From Verrucomicrobiaceae bacterium (lineage in GTDB: Bacteria; Verrucomicrobiota; Verrucomicrobiia; Verrucomicrobiales; Verrucomicrobiaceae): a DNA stretch of 64,000 nt. The notes below the pieces were generated by a model. The model worked only from the letters and a program-made list of their open reading frames with translations, ran no database searches and was not told the DNA's origin. Each line of letters begins with the position of its first letter. The stretch's first letter is position 1. Made by a program: the position numbers and the translations under genes. The DNA is taken from NCBI GenBank assembly GCA_019694165.1, contig JAIBCL010000021.1, positions 1-64,000 of the forward strand, read 5' to 3'. This document shows positions 56,309 to 62,452 of this stretch, one piece after another.

Positions 56309-57568
56309 ATGCCACCGGTCACCCAAGAATACGAGGCTCCAGACGCCGCCACGAAGGCCGCCCGCCAGCTTGAAACGCTGGAGGAGACAACCACGGACCT
56401 TGTGGGAGAGAAGCTGGTGCTGAACATGGGTCCGTCGCATCCGGCCACGCACGGCGTGCTGCGCCTCGTGCTCGAACTCGACGGCGAGATCATCACGAAG
56501 GCCGATCCGGATGTGGGCTTCCTGCATCGCGGTGATGAAAAGATCGCCGAGAACATGCACTACAACCAGTTTGTGCCTTACACGGACCGGCTGGACTACC
56601 TTGCCCCGCTCGCGAACAACGTCGCCTATGCGATGGCCGTGGAGAAACTGCTCGGCTGGGAGCTGCCCGCGCGCGGTCAGGCCATCCGCGTAATTTGTTG
56701 TGAGATGGCGCGCATTTCCTCGCACCTGCTCGGTGTCGGCGTCTTCGCCATGGACGTGGGCGCGATGAGTGTCTTCCTCTACACGTTCTACGAGCGCGAG
56801 AAGATTTACAATTTGAGCGAGCTGCTCACCGGCGCGCGCTTCACCACGAGCTACACGCGCATCGGCGGCCAGATTCGCGATCTCACGCCGGACTTCATCG
56901 CTGGGCTGAAGAAGTTCCTCGATGAAGTCGTGCCCGTGATCGATGAAACGGACGCGCTGCTGTCGAAGAACGCGATTTTCATCAACCGCACGCAGGACAT
57001 CGGCTTCATCAGCAAAGAGGACGCCATCGCGTACGGGATGAGCGGTCCGAATCTGCGCGCCTCCGGTGTCGATTTCGATCTGCGGAAGGCGCACCCGTAT
57101 CTTGGCTACGAGAAGTACGACTTCGACATTCCCATCGGCGCGAAGGGCGACTGCTACGATCGCTACCTCGTCCGCATGGAAGAGATGCGTCAGAGCGTGC
57201 GCATCCTGAAGCAGGTGCTCGCGAATTTGCCGGAAGGGCCGATCAACGTTGCCGAATCGAAAGGCCTGCTGCCGAAGAAGGAAAAAGTGCTCATGAAGAT
57301 GGAGGAGTTGATCCACCACTTCATCATCGCCACACAGGGCATCGACGTGCCGCCGGGCGAAGTTTATTTCGGCCACGAAAATCCGAAGGGCGAGCTCGGC
57401 TTCTACATTCACAGCAAGGGCGGTGGCGTGCCGTATCGCCTGAAGATTCGCAGCCCGTCGTTTGTGAACCTGAGCATCCTTTCGAAGCTGCTGCCTGGCC
57501 ACATGCTCAGCGACATCCCCGCCATCCTCGGCAGTCTCGACTTCGTGATGGGAGAATGCGACCGGTGA
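56309..57568 (+). CDS. nuoD: NADH-quinone oxidoreductase subunit D
   Basis: 419 residues, the usual size for NuoD plus a short N-terminal tail. Family hallmarks are seen in order: NMGPSHPATHGVLRL (about 39-53), GFLHRGDEKIAE (about 69-81), YTDRLDYLAPL (about 91-101), ARFTTSYTRIGGQIRDL, GPNLRASGVDFDLRK, and C-terminal DIPAILGSLDFVMGECDR with the conserved terminal DR. NuoD sits in the peripheral arm of complex I next to the quinone site. The gene opens a short cluster (nuoD, secreted protein, nuoE); nuoA-C do not precede it, because the gene to the left is divergent. Confidence 0.98.
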   Translation: MPPVTQEYEAPDAATKAARQLETLEETTTDLVGEKLVLNMGPSHPATHGVLRLVLELDGEIITKADPDVGFLHRGDEKIAENMHYNQFVPYTDRLDYLAPLANNVAYAMAVEKLLGWELPARGQAIRVICCEMARISSHLLGVGVFAMDVGAMSVFLYTFYEREKIYNLSELLTGARFTTSYTRIGGQIRDLTPDFIAGLKKFLDEVVPVIDETDALLSKNAIFINRTQDIGFISKEDAIAYGMSGPNLRASGVDFDLRKAHPYLGYEKYDFDIPIGAKGDCYDRYLVRMEEMRQSVRILKQVLANLPEGPINVAESKGLLPKKEKVLMKMEELIHHFIIATQGIDVPPGEVYFGHENPKGELGFYIHSKGGGVPYRLKIRSPSFVNLSILSKLLPGHMLSDIPAILGSLDFVMGECDR

Positions 57569-58008
57569 GTCGCCGTTCGGTCATGGTCGCAACCCATTTG
57601 TCAGCTCTGCGTTTTACGGTCGGCCTCGCCGCACTATTCAGCCTCAAGGCACTGGCGCTTGACCCGTTCTTGCCAGAACTCATCGCGCAGCCAAAGCAGA
57701 TGAATGGGAGCTGGTCGGCTCAATACGGCCGGATCAAACACGTCATTACCTTCAATCAGGATTTCACGTTTACGGGCAGAATGTTCAATGGCGACATTGT
57801 TGCTGACGAGTATGCCGGAACTTGGTCCCTTGGGCAGACCGAGGCAGGGAGCATTCTCAGTTACACCTACACTCAGTCCAGATTGATCAAGCCAGGCACC
57901 AAGGATCAGGACAAGCTCGTGGGATTTAGTGGCGACACGTACTCCGTTTTGACCGCAGACAAAAAGGTGCGCGATTACCAACGTCTTCCCAAAACCGAAA
58001 AAAAATGA
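57556..58008 (+). CDS. Hypothetical secreted protein between nuoD and nuoE
   Basis: 150 residues from ATG 57556, overlapping the nuoD end by 13 bp; ATG 57583 is an alternative start. A signal peptide is apparent (basic n-region, LRFTVGLAALFSLKALA, cut near ALA|LDPF). The mature part is a small beta-rich domain (MNGSWSAQYGRIKHVITFN, FTFTGRMFNGDIV, AGTWSLGQ) resembling lipocalin-like 'extracellular stress' domains in shape, but no family is certain. The stop overlaps the nuoE start (ATGATGA), so it is translated together with complex I subunits. It is not a known subunit. Confidence 0.65.
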   Translation: MRPVSRRSVMVATHLSALRFTVGLAALFSLKALALDPFLPELIAQPKQMNGSWSAQYGRIKHVITFNQDFTFTGRMFNGDIVADEYAGTWSLGQTEAGSILSYTYTQSRLIKPGTKDQDKLVGFSGDTYSVLTADKKVRDYQRLPKTEKK

Positions 58009-58502
58009 TGAACGTCCCGCCCGATCTCGAAGCCCGAATGGACGAAGCGATCACGCATTATCCCGTGTCGAAGCGCAGCGCCGTGCTGCCTCTGCTTCAT
58101 CTCGTGCAGGAGCACTTCCGCTATATCAGCGATGAAGCCGTCGAGTGGGTGGCGAAGAAGCTCGATCTGGAGCCGATCAAAGTCCTCGAAGTCGTGACCT
58201 TCTATCCCGGTTTCCGCCAGACAGCCCCCGGCCGTTATCACATCCGCGTCTGCCGCACGCTTTCCTGCGCGATGGCCGGCAGCTACGAGTTGATGGATTC
58301 CATCTGCAAGACGGCGAAGATCGACCGCTCGCATACCGATCACCATCATCCCATCGCTGTGAGCGAAGATGGGAAATACAGCGTCGAGTTCGCCGAATGC
58401 CTCGCCTGCTGCGGCTTTGGCCCCGTGCTCATGGTCGATGACGACTTCTACGAGAAGGTCGATCCGGCAAAGGTGGGCGACGTGCTGGCGAAGTATCAGT
58501 GA
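58005..58502 (+). CDS. nuoE: NADH-quinone oxidoreductase subunit E (2Fe-2S)
   Basis: 165 residues, typical of NuoE. A helical N-terminal domain (SAVLPLLHLVQEHFRYI, VLEVVTFYPGF) precedes a thioredoxin-like ferredoxin domain with the four cluster ligands C83-x4-C88 (RVCRTLSC) and C132-x3-C136 (ECLACC). NuoE carries cluster N1a in the NADH dehydrogenase module with NuoF. A second ATG directly follows (58008). No nuoF or nuoG comes next; the following gene is on the other strand. Confidence 0.97.
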   Translation: MMNVPPDLEARMDEAITHYPVSKRSAVLPLLHLVQEHFRYISDEAVEWVAKKLDLEPIKVLEVVTFYPGFRQTAPGRYHIRVCRTLSCAMAGSYELMDSICKTAKIDRSHTDHHHPIAVSEDGKYSVEFAECLACCGFGPVLMVDDDFYEKVDPAKVGDVLAKYQ

Positions 58503-58558
58503 GAGCTGAGTAGTTCGTTGCGGATCTCCGTGACGATTCTTCCGGTCGTAGTCTTGGT

Positions 58559-60757
58559 TTACTTTCCCGCCATCTTTGAAGACGAACTGCCAAACCATCC
58601 CCGCACCTCTTCCACCGCACCCGAGGCGCGCTCCATGATGGTGACATGGTCACTGGTCATGTCCTCGCCGACCGTGAAGCGCCTGACCAAGTCGAGAATC
58701 TCATCGTAGGCCTTCTTGCTGTCTTCGTAGTCCTTCTTGAGCTTGTCGTGTTCGGCCAGTTTGCCGGCCACGTCTTGGGCTTCGGCCTCGCGAACCTTGA
58801 TCAGCTTCTCCAGGGTGTCGGCGCGTTTTTCGGTCGCTTGCTGATCGAGTTTCGTCTCGATCTTGATTTGGTCCTCCACCTTCTTCAAAACGACCTCTTG
58901 TCTTTCGACGGCCTCGGTGAGTTCGATGGTCTTTGCATCGGCTGGCCCCTTCTTCTTCTCAGTGAATGCCAGCTCGGCTCTCGACGTGAAGAGTGCCTGC
59001 TCCTTTTCGAGGAAGTCGTCTTCGAGCCTCGTGAGTCCTGTGCCAGCCGCTGACGTGGCGTGTCGTGCCGTGCGCTCCCGCTGCCGCAACCCGGCGCTGA
59101 GGTTTTCCAGCGTGGCGGAGATCTCGTCAATCGTGGCAAGCTGCTCTTCGCGCTCACCTCTCAGTTTGACCAGCGCCTGGGCGAGGTAGTTGTTGGCCTG
59201 AGTCAGTGCCACGACGTTATTGGCCTTTTGAAATGCGGCAATCTTGTCCTGTTTGTCTTGAAGCGACTTCTCACGCCGCACCACATCCTCCGCCAAGGTT
59301 GTCAGCGCCTTGTTGCGCTGCTGCTCGCGGATTTGATTGCGGAAGGCGATGAATTCATCGAGCAGGGCATCGAGGAAGATTCGCGTGTACTTTGGCTCCT
59401 GACCCGTGGCGACGACATTGAAGACAGCGCTGCCTTTGTTCTGTCTCACTTCGACGCTGACATCCAGTTCCTTCATTTCAGGATGCAGCGCTCTCACTCG
59501 ATCCAGTGCGCGTCTCCGCATCTCGCTGCTCTCCAGCGTCTCGATGATGGTGCCGTAAAAGTCCTGGAGATAGTCTTGGTATTGAATGCTGATGCTGGCG
59601 CCGCTTCCTGCGCCCACCATTCCCATTCGACCTCCGGCCACCAGCTTCGCGATGCTGATGTAAGCCGCTGGCTGCTGTTTGCACGAAACGAGCACGATGC
59701 CGCTCGCCATCACGGCTAGCATGGCGATGGCGCTGGTGGCCATGGCGCCGAATCGTCCGCGCCAGGGATGATCGCGGAGCAATTCGCGCACACGACGCTC
59801 GATCTCCGACATGCCGAGCATCGGCACGCCGAGCGCGGGCTCGGCCCGTGGAAGCCATGTGCTGGCGATCTCGATCAGCGCCTGTGCGTAGTCGGATGCG
59901 GAGATTTTTCTGGTGACCACCACCTCATCCGCCGCCTGCTCCGCCTCGGCCTTCAATCGTGCGAGCGCGAACCACACCGCCGGATTCCACCACCAAAAGC
60001 ACGCCGCTGCTGTCGCGATCCACTGCCAGCGACCGTCGCGTCTTGCGAGATGCGCGATCTCGTGATGCAAAACGGCTTCAAGCTTTGCCTCGCTCCACTC
60101 CGCGCTGTTGTCAGGAAGCCAGATCACGGCACGGCGGCTGCCCGTGAGCAATGGAGAGCCGATCACCGATGAAAAGCGAACCTCCGGGACAACGGCGGCT
60201 GCCGATACATTCGCAATGCTTGCGCACGCTTCCTGCACCTCGCGGGAAGCCTGCCGGCTGTTGCGGTGCAAATGGCGAACTCCGATCCGCGCGCGAGACA
60301 TCTTGATTCCGAGCAACGCCACGAAACCCATCCACCACGCTGTCACAGTCCATGGATCGAGCTTGCGCAGCAGCCGTTGAGCCACCGCTGCCGCGCTTGT
60401 GTCCTTCTCGATGACAAGCGGCGGCGCTTTTGCGTCCACGATTCCTTCGTCAGCCATCACCGGCTTTACGCGCACTGCCGAATGAGACACGACCACCGCC
60501 TCCGTCGGCACATTTACTACCAAAGTCAGCGCGCTCACCACCATCGGCCGATAAGGCCACGCGGCGAGCAAGAGCAAAGCCACGAATCCGCATCGCCACA
60601 CCCACGCGCGAGCCACGGCCGAGCGATGCCGCAGCAGCAGCGCCAGCGCCCACATGAGGCAGATGATCGCCACGCCTTTTGCAAGCGAGATGGCGATTTC
60701 CATCAGGCCGGGAAAGCGGGCATGCAGAGAAAACAGCAGATCGGTCGTCGAGTTCAT
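58559..60757 (-). CDS. M56 (BlaR1-type) peptidase fused to a Wzz/GumC-like coiled-coil region
   Basis: 732 residues. The N-terminal part has four membrane helices (about 20-42, 52-80, 137-152 and 340-358) and the zinc site H232-E-I-A-H236 (VLHHEIAHLARRD). LKAEAEQAADE (about 268-277) supplies the distal Glu region, as in M56 antirepressor peptidases. After the fourth helix the protein continues with a stretch like polysaccharide co-polymerases (ISIAKLVAGGRM, YLQDFYGTIIETLESSE about 395-411, DVSVEVRQNKGSAVFNVVAT), then a long coiled coil (about 470-715). The second transmembrane helix of Wzz/GumC is missing. M339 to C359 looks like an embedded lipoprotein signal (IVLVSC), suggesting a fusion junction. 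Its start overlaps the blaI-like stop (ATGA). It probably senses a surface signal and inactivates the repressor. Confidence 0.85.
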   Translation of the reverse strand: MNSTTDLLFSLHARFPGLMEIAISLAKGVAIICLMWALALLLRHRSAVARAWVWRCGFVALLLLAAWPYRPMVVSALTLVVNVPTEAVVVSHSAVRVKPVMADEGIVDAKAPPLVIEKDTSAAAVAQRLLRKLDPWTVTAWWMGFVALLGIKMSRARIGVRHLHRNSRQASREVQEACASIANVSAAAVVPEVRFSSVIGSPLLTGSRRAVIWLPDNSAEWSEAKLEAVLHHEIAHLARRDGRWQWIATAAACFWWWNPAVWFALARLKAEAEQAADEVVVTRKISASDYAQALIEIASTWLPRAEPALGVPMLGMSEIERRVRELLRDHPWRGRFGAMATSAIAMLAVMASGIVLVSCKQQPAAYISIAKLVAGGRMGMVGAGSGASISIQYQDYLQDFYGTIIETLESSEMRRRALDRVRALHPEMKELDVSVEVRQNKGSAVFNVVATGQEPKYTRIFLDALLDEFIAFRNQIREQQRNKALTTLAEDVVRREKSLQDKQDKIAAFQKANNVVALTQANNYLAQALVKLRGEREEQLATIDEISATLENLSAGLRQRERTARHATSAAGTGLTRLEDDFLEKEQALFTSRAELAFTEKKKGPADAKTIELTEAVERQEVVLKKVEDQIKIETKLDQQATEKRADTLEKLIKVREAEAQDVAGKLAEHDKLKKDYEDSKKAYDEILDLVRRFTVGEDMTSDHVTIMERASGAVEEVRGWFGSSSSKMAGK

Positions 60758-61140
60758 TGTTTGCGCGCCTCCTTCACCAGCTTCAGGAGTTTCTCCGCCT
60801 CCTCCGGCGAGAGCTTCACATTCTTCTGCCCCAGCAGCGCCAGCGCGGCCTCGCCGGCGGAGTTGTCAAAGAAGCGCTGCACCAGGCTCTGGAGCGCTTT
60901 CACGCGCGCCTTGCCCGCATTCACCGGCAATCGGAACCAGTCGCGGCCATCGATCTGCTCCTTCACCAGCATTTCCTTCTCCACCAGCAGCCGCAGGATC
61001 GACCGCACGGCGGAGTAAGTCGGCGCATCTGGCAGCTCCTCCTCGATTTGCCGGGCGGAAACCCGCCCGTGCTTCATCACAATTTGAATCACCTGCCGCT
61101 CGCGGCGGCTCATCGATTTTTCGGATTTTTCGTCCCACAT
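60754..61140 (-). CDS. BlaI/MecI/CopY-family transcriptional repressor
   Basis: 128 residues from ATG 61140; ATG 61113 (MSRRERQV) is also possible. The winged-helix DNA-binding part (about 8-85) matches the family: MSRRERQVIQIVMKHGRVSA, then IEEELPDAPTYSAVRSILRLLVEKEML, given here as IEEELPDAPTYSAVRSILR and LLVEKEMLVKE. The C-terminal part (about 90-128) is the dimerisation region. These repressors bind palindromic operators as dimers and are destroyed when the partner BlaR1/M56 protease is activated. It is co-transcribed with the M56 gene (4-bp overlap); two palindromes lie just upstream and suggest autoregulation. Confidence 0.93.
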   Translation of the reverse strand: MWDEKSEKSMSRRERQVIQIVMKHGRVSARQIEEELPDAPTYSAVRSILRLLVEKEMLVKEQIDGRDWFRLPVNAGKARVKALQSLVQRFFDNSAGEAALALLGQKNVKLSPEEAEKLLKLVKEARKQ

Positions 61141-61143
61141 GGA

Positions 61144-61200
61144 TGTTGAAATATCAACACCATGCCGTTTCAGCAAGACAAAAGTGCTGAAATTTCAGCA
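61144..61200. promoter_or_regulatory. Paired palindromic operators of the BlaI-like repressor
   Basis: Two dyads lie directly upstream of the repressor start. TGTTGAAATATCAACA (61144-61159) has 6-bp perfect arms. TGCTGAAATTTCAGCA (61185-61200) is a perfect 16-bp palindrome. Their centres are 41 bp apart, about four helical turns. An extra half-site, TTTCAGCA (61168-61175), lies between them. The shared core is TG(T/C)TGAAAT. Binding by the repressor is inferred from position and symmetry. Confidence 0.7.
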
Positions 61201-61628
61201 TGGGTATTTGGCCGACGACAGCAGCCCGGAGACCGCCATCAAGAAGGACACGGCAAAAAAACGTCACCCGCACCTCGCGCCGCCGACCCGGCAGCAGCCA
61301 CGCGAGGGACGCCAGACCGGCCACAAGTCGCATGAGCGGCAGCAGCCACACCAGCCAGCCACCGTAAAGCCAGCCCGAAGGCATGAACAAGCCGTCGCGC
61401 GATCCGACACCGGGAGCATGAGCCACATCCCGCACGGCACCCCACAGCGTCTTCACGCCGGCAGCGTTTACCTTTGCCGTGATCGTGTGCGGCACCGGCG
61501 CGCCGTAGCAACTCCAGGCGCAGGCAAATCGCAACGACGAAGGCCGCAACGATAACGCCCGGTGCCTGGAGCCACGGTGTCGGCTTGGCCCGGAGAGCGT
61601 CTGGCGGCGGCGCGGAATATTGTTCCAT
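61154..61628 (-). pseudogene. Degraded membrane glycosyltransferase-like gene remnant
   Basis: Starting 3 bp after the family 2 glycosyltransferase stop, ATG 61628 opens a frame with a membrane helix (WLQAPGVIVAAFVVAICLRL). The frame then loses sense, while a second minus-strand frame picks up CYGAPVPHTITAKVNAAG and a hydrophobic stretch (GGWLVWLLPLMRLVAGLASL). The 'YG-x-P-x-P-x-T-x-x-AK' motif is typical of polytopic mannosyl- or arabinosyltransferase-like proteins, where it sits far from the N-terminus. The layout therefore implies a frameshift near 61500, an internal deletion and a lost 3' end. No product is expected. Alternatively it could be a sequencing error in a short unknown gene. 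Confidence 0.45.
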
Positions 61629-61631
61629 CGA

Positions 61632-62396
61632 TCAATCAGCGGCACTGCAATCGCGGCGGCGGTAGTCACCGCGGCTGAAGAACTTCTCCAGCCACACGTA
61701 GAGGATGATGAAAAGATAGCGGCTTCCCATTTCGCGAATCTTGAGTTTGGCGATTCCGGTGGTGCGGTTCTTCCACGAGATGGGCGTGACGGTCCAGGTG
61801 TAGCCGCGGACGATGGCCTTGAGCGGCAGCTCGACGAGGAGATTGAAGTGCGGTGCGATGAGCGGACGGCAGCCCTCGATGACTTCGCGGCGATAGGCCT
61901 TGAAGGCGTTCGTGGTGTCGTTGAACCGGATGCCGAAGATCAGGCGGATGAAGGTGTTGATGACGCGATTCAGAACGAGCTTCGGCAGCGGGTAATCATG
62001 CACGCTGCCGCCAGCGATGAAGCGGCTGCCGAAGACGCACTCGTGCCCCTCGCACAGCAGATCCCAGTAGCGCACGAGGTCGTCGGGGCTGTCGGACTCG
62101 TCCGCCATCATGATGGCGACGGCGTCGCCGCGCGTGTGATCGAGTCCATGGACGAGCGCGCGGCCGATGCCGTGCGGTGCCGGCTTGTCGAGCACGCGGA
62201 GCACGGCCAGCTCGGACGCAAGCTCGTGAAGCAGCGCCGAGGTGCGGTCCGTGCTGCCATCGTCAATGACGACGATCTCATGTGGGATGGCGTGCGCGGC
62301 GAGCTTCGCGGCCACATCCCGCACGGTGGCGCACACACAGCCTTCCTCATTCCGCGCGGGAATGAGAATGCTGAAGAGCTGGGGCGGCGCCGGCAT
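61632..62396 (-). CDS. Family 2 glycosyltransferase (dolichol/polyprenyl-phosphate mannosyltransferase-like)
   Basis: 254 residues from ATG 62396. An upstream ATG at 62432 would add 12 residues and is less likely, because the core fold begins directly with FSILIPARNEEG. Motifs are seen in order: nucleotide-binding EIVVIDDGSTDRT (about 38-50), the acidic MMADESDSPDD (about 96-106, the position of the DxD), FGSRFIAGGSVHDY (about 122-135) and RFNDTTNAFKAYRREV (about 156-171). Polyprenyl-phosphate sugar synthases of this type load a sugar onto a lipid carrier at the inner face of the membrane. There is no C-terminal membrane domain. It is divergent from the TMTC-like gene with about 56 bp between starts, which suggests a joint role in glycosylation. 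Confidence 0.9.
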   Translation of the reverse strand: MPAPPQLFSILIPARNEEGCVCATVRDVAAKLAAHAIPHEIVVIDDGSTDRTSALLHELASELAVLRVLDKPAPHGIGRALVHGLDHTRGDAVAIMMADESDSPDDLVRYWDLLCEGHECVFGSRFIAGGSVHDYPLPKLVLNRVINTFIRLIFGIRFNDTTNAFKAYRREVIEGCRPLIAPHFNLLVELPLKAIVRGYTWTVTPISWKNRTTGIAKLKIREMGSRYLFIILYVWLEKFFSRGDYRRRDCSAAD

Positions 62397-62452
62397 GGGA
62401 AGATGCTTTAGCGAGAACGGAAAGTGGTGCAAGATGCCCGGCTTGCTGCGCG

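Noticed and set aside
56123-57502. Minus-strand frame of 459 codons opposite nuoD
   Set aside because: nuoD on the plus strand is unambiguous; the antisense frame is a shadow.
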